A stretch of 64,000 nucleotides of DNA. Origin: Juglans regia (taxonomy: Eukaryota > Streptophyta > Magnoliopsida > Fagales > Juglandaceae). Position 1 is the stretch's first letter. Each line of letters opens with the position of its first letter. A program made the position numbers and the translations under genes. Positions 1-11,177 of this stretch are shown here, piece after piece. Where the stretch lies: the NCBI RefSeq assembly GCF_001411555.2, contig NC_049909.1, positions 4,511,875-4,575,874 on the forward strand, written 5' to 3'. The notes below the pieces were generated by a model, which did not search any database, was not told the DNA's origin, and saw nothing but the letters and a program-made list of their open reading frames with translations.

Positions 1-310
1 TATCTAGTTGCCTAAGACACCATTTTTCGGAAACAACAATAGACAAAATAGTTCGAATTGTAGTGGGTTTAACCACTGGACTGAAGGTTTCAGAGAAATC
101 AATACCTTCTTGTTGATGGAAGCCCTTGGCAACCAATCGAGCTTTGTATTTGTCGATGGAGCCATCAGAGAGCCGTTTGGTGCGGAAAACCCATTTATTG
201 CCGACAATGTTGTGGACGCTGGTAGGGGGAACGAGAGTCCATGTTTGAGTCTGTAAAAGAGCTTGAAATTCGTCAGACATAGCTTTCCTCCATGGCTGAT
301 ATTTGGCGGC
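1..310 (-). pseudogene. Ty1/copia reverse transcriptase, N-terminal part (runs off window)
   Basis: Read on the minus strand, this stretch is open and encodes the start of a copia-type reverse transcriptase. The order is YQPWRKAMSDEFQALL, then a TWTLVPP segment, then NKWVFRTK and YKARLVAKGF motifs, which are hallmarks of RVT_2 just after the integrase. It belongs to the same element as the gag-pol frame at 312-2921 but lies in another frame, so a +1 shift lies roughly between positions 370 and 395 on the plus strand. The catalytic YVDD region would lie outside the window. The element is therefore a broken pol at this locus, unless the shift is an assembly error. Family assignment is firm; the copia lineage is not resolved. 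Confidence 0.85.
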
Positions 311-311
311 T

Positions 312-2921
312 TCAGTGTAGGAAGTGGGGGATTCGGGAATTTGAGTGGAAGTGGATAAGAGTGAATTTGCGAGGGCAGAATGTATGTGTGCGAGCCCTGG
401 TGATGATTGGAGATGGAGAGGAAGATTCAGTGGAGGATGTGGGAGATGTTGTGGGAGTGGACGAGGAGATTCGAGAAGAATCGGAAGTTGATGGAGAACT
501 GGAGGGAAGGTTCTGTGCTACGGGACGAGGGGTTAGAATGGGGGAATTTGGTATAGATGGGCCGATGGGAGTGGATTGGGAGTGAGGTGGGCTTTGAGGA
601 GGGCTAGGGCTTTGTGAGTCAAGCGGAATGGGAGGAGGCCCAAGGATGGATGGTAGTGAGACTGAAGTTTGGTTGGAGTTGGGAGGCTGTGAGTGAATGG
701 GCTGAGCAAGAGGAAACCGAAGCTCATCAAACACAACGTCCCGAGAAATATAAACTCGGCCAGTTTCAAGGTCTAGGCAGCGATAGCCCTTATGAGAATC
801 ACTATAACCAACAAACAAGCATTGTTTTGATCGGAGATCTAGCTTGTGCCGATTGTAGGGCCGAAGGTGAGGCCAACATGCTGAGCCGAAAACTTTGAGA
901 AACTTGTAATTGGGAGGTTTGGAAAATAACTTTTCGAAGGGTGATTTGTGATGGAGTATTGGAGTGGGAAGTCGATTTATTAAGTAGATGAAAGTATGAA
1001 AAGCATCAGCCCAGTAAATTTGAGGAAGAGAGGCATGAGACATTAAAGCTAATCCCGTTTCGACAATGTGTCGATGTTTCCGTTCAACGGCACCATTTTG
1101 TTGGTGTGTATGTGGACAAGATAACCGATGGGAAATGCCTTTTTGATGAAGAACTTTATTGAGAGATCGATACTCCCCACCCCAATCGCTTTGTAAGGAA
1201 ATGATTTTGGAATTAAAAAGTAATTCAACATGTGCTTGAAATTGAAGGAAAACTTTGACAACATCAGATTTTTGGATTAATGGATACCACCAAGTGTAAC
1301 GGGTAAAATCATCTAGAAATGCTACATAGTAACGAAAGCCATTTCTAGATACAACCGGGGCAGGGCCCCATACATCAGAGTAGATAAGTTGTAAGGGCTT
1401 GGTGGAATGCTGATGGGAGTCTCGGAAGGATTGTTGAGTGCTTTTAGCTTGACAGCATGCTGAGCATTTATTTGAAGAGTCACGACTTGACAACGGCAGA
1501 GAGTGAGTAGACAATATACGATGAACAAGAAGAAGAGTGGGATGGCCAAGACGGTAGTGCCACTGGGAGGTGGAAGTACGCTCGCCAACAAATGCTTGAG
1601 GGGTGGAAGCCGAAGCTGGAAAGGAGTATAAACCATCAACAGTGGGGCCACGCAGAAGAAGGTTCCCCATCTTTGAATCCTTCACAAGAAAATGAGAACC
1701 ATGAAACTCAAAGAAGACCGAATTATCACTGCAAAATTGTCTAACTGAAATTAAATTTTTGGTGATAGCAGGGACATGTAATAAATTTTTCAAATGAAAG
1801 GAGGTAGAAGAAGAAGAAAAAATGGAGTCACCAATATGCGCTATCGGCAGGGCATTTCCATCACCAACCCGGATTTGTTCAGGACCACTGTAAGGTGAGG
1901 ATTGAACATTGAGGTTAGACAAGTCAGCAGTGAGATGGTTTGTAGCAGCAGTATCGGGGTACCAGGATGTGTCCGAGGAAGAAGATGTATTGGTGTAGTT
2001 GGCTGTGAGAGTTTTAGAAGGGTCACTTTGAAGAGCATGATCAAATCTATAGTAACAACGAATGGCCAGATGACCAATCTTGCCACAGATTTGACAAGTG
2101 GGTTTGTTATGGGGAAGCGTAGGAGGAGAGGATGAAGGAGAAGGAGCTGAAAAGGAACGGCCTCGACCACGACCACGATGACCACCTCTAGAGGGGAAAC
2201 CACGGTTGAAGCCTCGGCCACGAGAGTTGGATGTATAGTTGGCTGAAAAATTAGTGGAAGTGGGGAGATGGTTGGAGTGAGAGAGTCGAGTTTCATGAGT
2301 GAGCAAAAGACCATATAATTCTTTTGGAGAGAGTGGGTCAACACGAGCAGTAACAGAGGTTACAAGAGCATCATATTCACTATTGAGACCAGCAAGCAGA
2401 TAAGAGATGAATTCAGGATCAGAAAGAGAGTGACCCGAGGCACTCATGGTGTCAGATAGATGTTTAACTTTGCTGAAATACTCAGACACGGAGCTGGAAC
2501 CTTTTGAAACAGTAGCTAGCTGATAACGCAACTGAATGATGCGAGCGTGAGATTTGGATGTAAAGAGTCGCTCTAGAGCAGCCCATACATCCCGAGCAGT
2601 GGTGTGACCAACAACTTGAGCAATGAGATTATCGGAGAGGGAAGAAATGAGGGAACTGAGAATAAGTTGATCGGTTTGAGACCAAGTAAGAAATTCAGGA
2701 TTGATAGTTTTGTTATCCGAGAGGAAACGAGAAGGAGGTTGGACGGAGCCATCAATGAAATGAAAGAGTTGCTGGCCTTTGAAGTATGGTATCATTTGGG
2801 TGCGCCATAAGAGAAAATTATCATTGGTGAGTTTTACGGAAACAAGGTGAGATAAATGAGGAAAGGGGGAAGGAGAGGGTGGGTTCGAAAAGGTTTTTGG
2901 AGGAGATGTTTGTTCAGCCAT
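312..2921 (-). pseudogene. Ty1/copia gag-protease-integrase polyprotein, frameshifted before RT
   Basis: This 869-residue open frame encodes the front of a copia polyprotein that makes the capsid, matures it and integrates the cDNA. A UBN2-type gag covers about residues 25-215. An RG-rich linker leads to a CCHC zinc knuckle, CQICGKIGHLAIRC, at about 276-289. The protease motif DTAATNH lies at about 323. A GAG-pre-integrase segment with HYRLGH (455-460) and a CSACC cluster follows. The integrase core keeps its triad at about D516 (SDVWG), D579 (QSDWGGEYR) and E613 (AVERKH). The last 20 or so residues are out of frame, because the RT continues in another frame at 1-310. The start at 2921 is the first ATG after the primer binding site at 2943-2957. 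Apart from the terminal shift the frame is undamaged, so this is a fairly recent copy. Confidence 0.93.
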
Positions 2922-2942
2922 GGTGAGACGCTAGTCTTCGAA

Positions 2943-2957
2943 TGGCTCTAGATACCA
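2943..2957 (-). promoter_or_regulatory. Copia primer binding site (initiator tRNA-Met type)
   Basis: Read on the minus strand the site is TGGTATCTAGAGCCA. It matches the complement of the plant initiator tRNA-Met 3' end (TGGTATCAGAGCCA) with one extra T. It lies immediately inside the LTR edge and about 20 bases upstream of the gag ATG, which fixes the orientation of the element. Confidence 0.75.
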
Positions 2958-3150
2958 TGTAGAATAAACTAATTCATTGTATTTCAATTCCATGATCTGA
3001 AGTGTTTACAGTGAGCTCTATTTATAGAGCCTGTGTTATCGTAAAAGTGGTCCAGCCTTATTACAAGCATGTGGTGTGCATGACACCTACAGCAGGCTAT
3101 ACGAATCTGTTATAACAGAAAAAGGTTCCCTTTGTACAAACAGAATCACA
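2958..3150 (-). mobile_element. Copia 5' LTR (outer end not resolved)
   Basis: The inner edge at 2958 reads TG on the plus strand, that is, a CA end on the coding strand, directly next to the primer binding site. A TATA box (CTATAAATAG on the minus strand) lies at 3018-3027. The other LTR is outside the window, so the outer end cannot be set by comparison. A CA at about 3150 (AATCACA) is one plausible end. Length is therefore approximate. Confidence 0.6.
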
Positions 3151-3795
3151 AGAGTATTATACTAAAGAGCCCTCAGGAAAATGGCTTCTAGAAGAGTCTT
3201 GATTCCGTTCCTTATTGCTGTCATGTGCTGCTGAGATATGGCTGTGAGGTACTGAGGAGCTGGAGATCTTTATCTTGCTGTCAGGCAGAGGTGGCTTGCG
3301 GCGGACTAGGAGGTGACAGTAAGTTTTCGCCGACGGTTTCTGTGAAGCTGCTGGGTGGTTGCAGTGCATTACAGTGGGGAGTGCAACGGGATGGAGTTCT
3401 CGGTGGGAAGCACTTCAGTCAGTGCTTTGTTTTAGGGTGCTGCAAACAGAGTCGCGGTGCATTATTAGTGGTGGCCCAGACGGCGGCAGTGGATGGCTGG
3501 TGCTGCGAAACAAACAAAAACAAAAATAAAACTAGACAAACAAAAAAAGAAAATAAATAAATAAATAAAGACAAAAATAAAACTAGATAAAAATGAAGAA
3601 TAAAATATTTTTAAAGTGTGTTGTGCATGTGAAGAAACATTATTATATCACAAGTATTAAAATCAAGCATAAATTATGTTATTAATAAATTTAAATCACA
3701 ACTTGGATTTATGTCACTTAATCATTTTTTCATCTAAAACCAGTAATAAAATAATAAAAAAATTAAAAATATATTAGTTTTAAATGTATAAAATA
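3151..3795. other. Intergenic, A-rich low-complexity stretch, no gene
   Basis: I see no coding homology here. Positions 3509-3600 are an A-rich imperfect repeat of AAACAAAAATAAA type, and the rest is AT-rich. The open frames in this stretch show no recognisable motif. Confidence 0.5.
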
Positions 3796-3799
3796 TGCA

Positions 3800-4282
3800 A
3801 TAATTCAGCTCAATCACTAAATACTGCCTGAAGATTCGATTCATCAAATTCATAAATGTTACTGGAGCATTTATCAATCCGAAAGGCATGACTAGAAACT
3901 CGAAATGCCCATAACAAGTTCAAAAGGCAGTTTTAGGTATGTCCCGATCTTTGATCCTGAGTTGGCAATATCCCGATTGTAGATCAATCTTCGAGAATAC
4001 CAAAGCTCCTTATAACTGATCCAACAAATCATCTATCCTTGGTAAGGGATATTTGTTCTTAACAGTCACTTTATTCAACTCCTGATAATCAATACACATC
4101 CTTAGAATTCCATCATTCTTCTTAACAAATAAGACAAGTGCTCCCCATGGTAATGAACTAGGGCGTATAAAACCCATTTCTAGAAGTTTCTCGATTTGAA
4201 CCTTCAGCTCCTGTAATTCTGTTGGGGCCATTCGGTATGGTGCCTTGTGCACTGGGGCCATGGCCGGTTCAAGCTCAATCAC
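3800..4282 (-). pseudogene. Ty3/gypsy reverse transcriptase, N-terminal half (T1)
   Basis: The open part (4010-4282) encodes the typical start of a gypsy [16 protein letters not shown], then [39 protein letters not shown] and IDDLLDQL. After a stop near 4010 the same protein continues as ALVFSKIDLQSGY and [12 protein letters not shown] down to about 3800. The YVDD catalytic box, thumb, RNase H and integrase are absent. The element is thus cut inside RT, and AT-rich DNA follows. It is non-functional. Homology is clear from motif order; several stops show age. Confidence 0.85.
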
Positions 4283-4870
4283 GAATTTCTTCTCTCAATT
4301 TGGGGGTAATCCAGGCAATCATCGACAAAAACTCTAGGAAAGTATTCTATCATAGGGATTCCTTGGACTCCTTTAGTTTCCTTCGTTGTGTTTGTCATCA
4401 TTATAAGATATACGGTAGCTCCACTTGTCTCTTCTTGACTTGTCCTGTTGTTACTACTGAAGAATTTAACCTCATAGCTTCTCCCATATAACAAATCCTC
4501 TCCTTTGCAGGTAAGTCGAAGACCACTTATCTTCTTCGACAATCTATCTTAACGTAATGCGTCGACAACCAATCCATTCCTAAGATCAGATCAAATTCCA
4601 TTAGGTGAAAAACAATCAAGTCAGTGGTCAAAGTTAGACCCGTAACTTCTAATGGACAATTCTTAACTACCTAGGTGCGTCCAACTATTTTTCCGTCTGG
4701 AATGGCTACTAGAACTCTCTGAGACAAAGGTTTCTCATCTAGCTCACATCGTCACACACAACTAACAGAGAAAGGATCTTGATACTCCCGAATCAAACAA
4801 AGCACAATCCAGGTGTTGCTTCAATTTAACCTTACATAATAGGATAACTAGTGTTACTCAAAGATTCTCA
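4283..4870 (-). pseudogene. Gypsy protease and linker remnant (T1)
   Basis: Minus-strand reading gives a retropepsin-like segment around 4560-4700, with a short motif for the inner part of the fold (FDLILGMDWL) followed by KIDCR. It matches the better-preserved copy at 7153-7461. A linker of about 87 residues (4279-4542) joins it to RT. Stops and small shifts break the frame. The active-site aspartate motif is not intact enough to call. Confidence 0.7.
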
Positions 4871-5790
4871 TACATATACTAGTTATCAGTTAAGGCAAAG
4901 TTGGAAATGTTACCAGTAATCACTCTCGCGTCTGCCGTCTCGTCGGCTTTCAAGTGTACTTCTTCCGGTGTAATGGCATAGACCTTAGCCTTCACAGGGG
5001 TCTTTACTCTGCCATCTGGCGTTACTGTTCCTCCAGGCGTGTTCTGAGGAAAATTTTGGATCATGTGGCCGGTCTAACCACATTTGAAGCAAGCTCCCAT
5101 AGCCAGTCGAAACTCTTCGTTGTGCCTTTTTCCACATCATCAACAGGGTGGAGGAGTGACAGGTGCTGGGTTCAAAGTAGCATGGACCTTCCTTTTGCTA
5201 TCGAAGCTACATTGACCAGTTCTTAGAAATTCTCTATCCGTAGGCAGGCCACTTGCTTTCGAATACGTTGCAAACCATCTTGAAACTTCTTCGCATGCAT
5301 CTTCTCTATACTAATCAGATGAGGTGCGAATCTTCCCAATTCCATAAAACGAGCAGCATATTGATCAACCGTCATGCTTCCTTGGGTCAAGTTCGCAAAA
5401 TCTAGGGCTTTATGTTGCTTGGTTGTCTCTGGAAAGAAACAATTATCGAACTCAGTGTTAAATCAATCGCATGTGAGTGCAGCTAGATCTCCTAACTCTC
5501 AAGTAAGCAACTGTCGTTTAGTGTTCCCCCATATACCAGCTTCTCCTTGGAGCATGCGTCTAGCTTCTCTCCAAATCCACAAACCACTTATTGGCCCTCA
5601 AAGGTCCTTCTGTTTCCATAAAATTAGGGTATCTATAAACTAAAAATATCTCATATGGACACCCTTGATTTCCTCGTCTGGGCGGTTTTTGCCTAACATT
5701 TTGCCCTTGCGCTATCTAATTGTGCACTACCTCAGTCATCTTGTAAATAGCTTCCACTATTGGTTGTTCTCCTTCCAGTGGAGGATTTCC
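4871..5790 (-). pseudogene. Gypsy gag remnant (T1), with zinc-knuckle region
   Basis: Minus-strand fragments encode the end of a gag nucleocapsid: a degraded CX2C zinc knuckle ending TGHMIQNFPQN, then TPGGTVTPDGRVKTPVKAKV (4879-5064). Upstream lie capsid pieces related to the cleaner gag at 48594-49060 and to 10866-11147, for example the ISIEK and FQDG stretches and the segment ending in TEGPLRANKW. Several in-frame stops are visible. The gag continues on the far side of the hAT-type insertion at 6498. This is a non-functional copy. Confidence 0.75.
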
Positions 5791-6497
5791 AGCCTTCTTA
5801 GGACTGTAACCGGTCCGGTTTGGTTCCGTTTTGGACAAAATTTGGGACTGAACTGGTCTGCACCGATTTTGCATTTTCAAGAACCGTTTCCGCACCAGTT
5901 ACCCCTCTAAACTGGTACTTCCGATTTTATCGGTTTTGGTTCGATTCGGTCTTGTTTTTCGGTTTTAAAATACTATTATATATTATATAATATATATTAT
6001 AGTATATAATACTATAGTGATAATATATTGTAGTATATTATAATATATATTATAATTCTATTATAGACTATAGTGATATATTATAATATATAATAGAGTG
6101 ATATATTATAATACAAAATATAGTGATATATTATAGTATATTATAATATATAGTGATATAGTATTAGTATAACTATTAATACAATAGACAATAGTGATAT
6201 AAGATTTTAAAATTTAATATTATATTAATTAGTAATTTCTCATATAATACAAAACTATTTTATATATAATTATATATTATATATAAAAATTATATACAAT
6301 ATAAAAATTATAATATATATGAACTGGTCCGGTTGGGTCCGATCCGGTTTTAGAAAAAGAAAAACCAGAATCGGACCGATTTTAACCGGTTTTAAAAAAA
6401 ATAAAACTCGATACCGGACCAAAATCACCGTTTCGGTCCGGTTCGGTCCTATCTAGTTTATCGGTTCACCGATTTTTTTTACACCCTTAAGCCTTCT
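5791..6497. mobile_element. hAT-type non-autonomous element (MITE-like), 691 bp, with perfect 8 bp TSD
   Basis: The element spans 5799-6489 and is flanked by perfect AGCCTTCT duplications (5791-5798 and 6490-6497). The ends are short inverted repeats, TAGGACTGTAA and, on the other strand, TAAGGGTGTAA. Both arms (about 150 bp each) are rich in ACCGGTCCGGTT-like motifs in opposite orientation. The core (5970-6320) is almost pure AT. There is no coding capacity. An 8 bp TSD with TA(A/G)GG ends is the hAT signature. It sits in the gag of T1 and is younger than that element. Confidence 0.88.
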
Positions 6498-6789
6498 GGT
6501 CTCTACGTCTTGGAGAAGTATCCTCACGTTGGTTTCGTACCATGGTTCTTTCTTTCTCGTGAAACGTACAATAACCAACGTTGGTCAGTCTCCTCCTTAG
6601 GGAAAGCTATCTTTCTTCATCTTGCATTCGCATTCGCGACCCTATGCGCGTATCTTCCTTCTATTTTCACTTCCTCCAAGATTCAAGCCTATAGCTATAA
6701 GATCAAAGCCTATAACTACAGATCTCAAACCTAGTTGGTGGTAGCATATATTCCTAGGACAATGTGTGGGTTTACCCAGAGACATAATT
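6498..6789 (-). pseudogene. Gag leader and N-terminal remnant (T1)
   Basis: This stretch lies between the hAT-type insertion and the primer binding site of T1. It matches the plus-strand region 48170-48300 (for example the GGGTAAACCCACACATTGTCC leader, seen here in reverse). It holds the untranslated leader and the start of gag, without a long open frame. Confidence 0.65.
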
Positions 6790-6801
6790 GCTTTGATACC
6801 A
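6790..6801 (-). promoter_or_regulatory. Gypsy T1 primer binding site
   Basis: On the minus strand it reads TGGTATCAAAGC, close to the tRNA-Met primer complement TGGTATCAGAGC. The same site lies at 48158-48169 in the plus-strand relative. Five bases (GAGCA) separate it from the LTR end. Confidence 0.8.
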
Positions 6802-6806
6802 TGCTC

Positions 6807-7180
6807 TGTGGCGCCCCTAACCTCGCTTGAGATTGGACAGTGACTAAAATGCTGGGACGTGCAACATAAGGCTACATACCCCTCGTACATGATAAACAAG
6901 ATGCAATGCACCTATGTATACTAGTAGTATGCAATAAATAACGCAACGGAAAAAGTAAAATTCGTATGAAACTAAGCAATTGCCTTAGCACATGGTACCG
7001 TAAGAGTAAACATAACCCAAACATTGCATTTAACATAACATTCATATCAAAAGTTCCAATGAAAGACATGTTCATTGTCTCCCAAAACACAGGTATCCAA
7101 CAAAAAACCTTTTTCCCCAAAATAAAGGGACCGATCACAAAAATGCCTTAATTCATGCAACATCCAAAACATATATCCTG
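6807..7180 (-). mobile_element. LTR-B 3' portion of element T1
   Basis: Minus-strand reading ends GGGGCGCCACA just before the primer site, like the LTR end at 48152. About 370 bp are kept and align with 47770-48152. Near 7180 the LTR is replaced abruptly by protease sequence of the second copy, so most of the LTR has been lost. Confidence 0.75.
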
Positions 7181-7664
7181 CTGTCTCTACTGATGGATTT
7201 TACCCTAACAGTTTCTCTCATGTAACAGATCATATCCTTTGCTAGCAAGCCGAAGACTACTTGTCTTCCTCTACAATCTATCTTAGCATAATGCTTCAAC
7301 AACCAATCCATTCCTAAAATTAGATCGAATTCCATTAAATGGACAACAATCATGTCGACGGTCAAGGTCAGACCCGCAACTTCCAATGGACAATTCCTAA
7401 CTACCTGAGTGCATCTAAATATTTTTTCGTCTGGAATGGCTACCAGAACACATTGAGACAAAGGTTATGCATCTAGCTCACATTGTTTCACACAACTAAC
7501 AGAGACAAAGGATCTCGATGCTCCCTAATCAAACAAAGCACAAACCAAGGTTACTAAGGTTACCTAAAAGGATAACTAAGGTTACTCGATGATTCTCAAG
7601 CGTACACTAGCTACTAGTTAAGGCAAAGTTGGAAATGTTACCAGTAATCATTCCCGCATTTGTC
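7181..7664 (-). pseudogene. Gypsy retropepsin remnant (T2)
   Basis: The frame at 7153-7461 encodes the C-terminal half of a retroviral-type aspartic protease: NCPLEVAGLTL, VHLMEFDLILGMDWL and KIDCRGRQVVF. This is the retropepsin/RVP_2 pattern of plant gypsy elements. It aligns with 4560-4700. The last residues (about 7153-7180) run into unrelated LTR sequence of T1. The active-site region upstream (7462-7664) carries stops. T2 has no RT, IN or LTR of its own here. Confidence 0.8.
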
Positions 7665-10272
7665 GTCTTGTCCAAAGTTTTGAAAAGCATTTTGTTACGG
7701 CTGAAATGGCCAGAATTTGCCATTCCGGAATAGTAACTGGAACAGAATGACTATTTCGGTTCAAAATTGAACATACAATGGCTTTTTTGTAATTATGTTT
7801 AAATCCATGGCATATCCATAATTTACAAACTTTATATTTATTTCCCTATTTCTTTTCTGATTCTCCCCCTTCCCCTTACAAATACGAATGCCTCTATCTA
7901 CAAAGTTCATTGATCTCCTCCACTATTCATCGATCTCCATAGTCCACAAAGCCACAAACTCCACACTCCGACGACGCCACCTCCACAAAGTCGCAACTCC
8001 ATCGTGAATCGTGAGCCTTGGCCTGCAGCAAAGACTCCATCCCGTTGTGAATCGTGAGTCTTGGCCTCTACAACGTTGCAACTCCTGTTGCTCCGTCGTC
8101 TGCGTGACGACGCCATTCTACTGTCATAGCTTGTGTTTTGGAGTTTGCCAGTCTGTGTTCCTCACTTCCCTCTATCATAGCCTATATGTATAGATCCCCT
8201 TTAACGTCACACGAGTATTAGATTATTAGTTGTAGATCAACACATTTTTTGCTCTGTGTATTGAGAATTTGAGATTGATGTGCATATATATAATAGATCT
8301 ACTTTTGACTAAGTCATAAGATAGGAAACACAATTATAGACAATATTTTTACAAAATGTCTGTTTATATTAGAAATGATTGAACTTCGAGAAATGATTTT
8401 ACGTGCCATTCAGGTCACATTCAAATCTCAATATTTTTACAAAATGTTTGTTTGTATTAGAAATGATTTTCCCATTCTTGTTAATTTGCAGATTGTGAAT
8501 TTTGTAGATTGTATTAGAAGTGACTTTCCTATTCTTTTGACTTACAAATGTCTGTTTTGGTAAAGTTACTATTGTAGGTTCTTGACTTTATCCATATTTT
8601 TTATCATTATGTAGGAGTATATAAATTTCTAGTTGTTAATCAAATAGTGCTACATCTATAACACTTGTTCCTGCTAGATCAGAGGATCCAGCATGAGCCC
8701 ATGCACGCCTAGTGCCAGGGGCAAGAAATAGTACTCAATGTGTCTATTGTAGCAAAACAATTAGAGCTGGCGAAGTCACGAGGTTGAAGTATCATCTAGG
8801 TGGGATTTCAGGTGATGTAGAAGCATGTAAAAAGGTCCCTGATGATACAAAATGGCAAATGAAGGAGTTGGTCAATGAAATGAAAAAAAAAAACAAAGAT
8901 AAGAAGAGAAAAATAAACTCAGAGATTGGAAGCCCTATAGATTTACCATATGATGATGTCGATATTGATGATGATGATGAGGGAGGGACACATTCATGGT
9001 TCAAAAGGGAAGGGGAAGGAGAAAGTAGGTGGAAAGTCAATAAGGGCATTTAATAGATTGTTCACTCCAAGAACTACCCCTGGGTCTCAACCTTCTATTA
9101 AGAGTGCTATGTGTTCGAAGGAGATGATTGACAAAACAAAGATAGATATAGAAAATTGGATAAGCAGCTCCATAGTCCATTACATGTGGCAGGTTGTTTT
9201 CTCAACCCTGGAATTTACTTTAACCCTTGTTTTAAAAATAAAAATGATGTTTCAAGAGGGTTTATGACTTGCGTTATGAAGTTGGAACTTGATCTTGATA
9301 AGCAAGTCGAGATCATTCAATAGCTTGAATTGTATAAGAACGCAAATGGTGATTTTGGACAATCTTTAGCAATCTGCCAGCGTGAATCTATATTTTAATT
9401 TTAAGTAATAATTTATAATTTCACTTTTGCTATAGTTGCATGGTGGACTAATTTTGGAAATGAGGTTCCAACTCTTCAAAAGTTTGCAGCTCGCTTGCTA
9501 AGTCAATGTTGTAGTGCAACTGGCTGTGAAATAAATTAGAGCACATTTGAGTGTATTTATTCGAAGAACATAAATAGATTAGAGCATAAATATTTGAATG
9601 ATATAGTATTTTTACGTTATAACTTGAAGCTGCATGAGATGTAAAATTTTTCAAAAATAATGTTTTTTATTGTTGAAACATATGTAACATTTTCACTTAC
9701 ATGTGACTTTTATTTTGGCATAAACATAAAAAGGGGAAGAGATACTTGGGATCCAATCAACCTTGATAACATTGACTTGATAGAGGAATAGGTAGGTGAG
9801 GAATTAGAGCTTATGATGGAGAATACTTGGATTGGGGAAGTATTAAGGAGCCATTAGCCTTACTAAATTTGGAAGACGGTGATAATGTTGGTCTTAATGT
9901 TGATGATGGTGGTGGTGACACTGAAGAAAATATTTCGAGTAACGTTTTGAATGTTGATCCTTATTGTCTTATTGATGATTGATTATTTCTTTTAACAATT
10001 GGATTCAAAACTTATGATATTTTATTGAATTTTATAAATGTGTGTTGAAGACTTGTATTTGACTATTGAGAAGTATTATTAAGTTTTTCAGGTTTGTACG
10101 CTTTTAAGATTTGTCTTGGTTTTATTTTGGAATATACGTATTATATATATAGTTTATTCGTATAACGTCTATCCCGAAAAGGTACGCCGAAATGTACTGG
10201 TACCGAAATATTCTGTTCCAATGCCTCAACCGGAACGATCACCAAAATGAAATTCAAAACTTCGGTCTCGTT
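7665..10272 (+). mobile_element. hAT superfamily transposon, internally deleted, with 8 bp TSD
   Basis: The element (7673-10264, about 2.6 kb) splits the gag-protease region of T2. The left end starts CAAAGTTTTGAAA and the right end, read in reverse, starts CGAAGTTTTGAAT; both continue into CATTTTG. The flanks GTCTTGTC (7665-7672) and GTCTCGTT (10265-10272) are an 8 bp duplication with two mismatches. The unbroken relative at 4940-4955 reads GTCTCGTCGGC, which confirms the junctions. The insertion is older than the MITE-like element at 5799. It carries transposase remnants on the plus strand. Confidence 0.87.
8650..9640 (+). pseudogene. hAT transposase remnant (BED zinc finger plus C-terminal parts)
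   Basis: The frame 8712-9053 encodes a BED-type zinc finger (CVYCSKTIRAGEVTRLKYHL, with the later C in EACKKV), then a lysine-rich and an aspartate-rich linker. Upstream, in frame, lies a PARSEDPA segment. A frameshift near 9000 leads to KGKGKEKVGGKSIRAFNRLF. From 9180, WQVVFSTLEF-type pieces give way, in another frame, to a GCFLNPGIYFNP stretch. From 9441 a VPTLQKFAARLLSQ segment belongs to the C-terminal dimerisation region. A possible intron ends with the AG near 9437. The central DDE-bearing part is missing, so this cannot be an active transposase. Homology is inferred from motif order. Confidence 0.8.
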
Positions 10273-11177
10273 AGCTTCCAGGTCTACTTCTCCTGGTGTG
10301 ATGGCATGGACCTTAGCCTTTACAGGGGTCTTTACTCTACCATCTGGCGTCACTTCTCCTCCAAGCGTGTTTTGAGGACAATTTCGGATCTTGTGGCCAG
10401 TTTGACCACATCTAAAGCAAGCTCCCATAGCCAATCGACACTCTCCTTTGTGCCTTTTACCACATCGTCGATTGGGTGGTGGAGTGACGGCTACTGAGTT
10501 CCCTCTCTTTCAATCTGCTTGGGCCTGAGCAATCAGTCTTTGTTGTTCCACTTCTGCTATTGAAGCCACATTGACCAATTCTTGAAAATTTCCTATTCGC
10601 AGGCAAGTTACTTGATTTCAAATACGGGGTTGCAAACAGTCTTGAAACTTCTTCGCTTACATCTTCTCCGTACCGATCAGATGGGGTGTGAACCTCCCCA
10701 ATTCTATAAAGCGAGCAACATATTGATCGACTGTCATGCTACCTTGGGTTAAGTTGGCAAAATCAAGGGCTTTCTACTGCTTGGCGATTTTCGGAAAGAA
10801 ACGGTTATCGAATTCCGTCTTAAATTGATCCCATGAGAGTGCAGCTAGATCTCCTAACTCTCGAATCAACAACTGTCATTTAGTGTCCCACCATATACCG
10901 GCTTCTCCTTGGAGCATGTGTTCGGCATACTGGACTTTTTGTTCCACAGTGCATCCACTGATATCGAAGGTTCTCTCCAAGTGCACACGAGCCACTTATT
11001 GAACTTTAAAGGTCTTTGTGTTCCCACAAAATTAGGGTATCTATAAACTAAAAATTTCTCATACAGACACCCTTGATTTCCTCCTTTGGGCAGTTCTTGC
11101 CTAGGGTTCTGCCCTTGTGCTATCTGACTGCGCACCACCTCAGTCATCTGGCGAATAGCTTCCTCTATTGCATGTCC
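10273..11177 (-). pseudogene. Gypsy gag remnant (T2)
   Basis: Minus-strand frames encode gag with a well-kept zinc knuckle, CFRCGQTGHKIRNCPQ (10360-10434), followed by PDGRVKTPVKAKVHAITPGE. The last residues of that open frame run into the hAT terminal repeat. Upstream (10866-11147) a capsid piece has MTEVVRSQIAQGQNPRQ and VYRYPNFVGTQRPLKFNKW. Stops and shifts separate the parts. The homology ends at about 11177, where LTR-B begins in the opposite orientation without a shared junction in the sister copy, so a rearrangement joins them. Confidence 0.8.

Larger units (their letters stand above)
3796..7180 (-). mobile_element. Truncated Ty3/gypsy element T1 (Tekay/Del-like)
   Basis: Minus-strand order: LTR end (7180-6807), primer binding site (6801-6790), gag (interrupted by a hAT-type element at 5799-6489), protease region, and the first half of RT, ending abruptly near 3796 before the catalytic aspartates. 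Gag and protease match a second copy at 7181-11177 and a plus-strand gag at 48600-49100, so at least three copies of the family are in this window. The lineage call rests on gag sequence, the tRNA-Met type primer site and the long LTR, and needs a tree. Confidence 0.85.

Noticed and set aside
3225..3560. Plus-strand frame of 111 codons next to the copia LTR
   Set aside because: No motif, ends in an A-rich repeat; likely chance.
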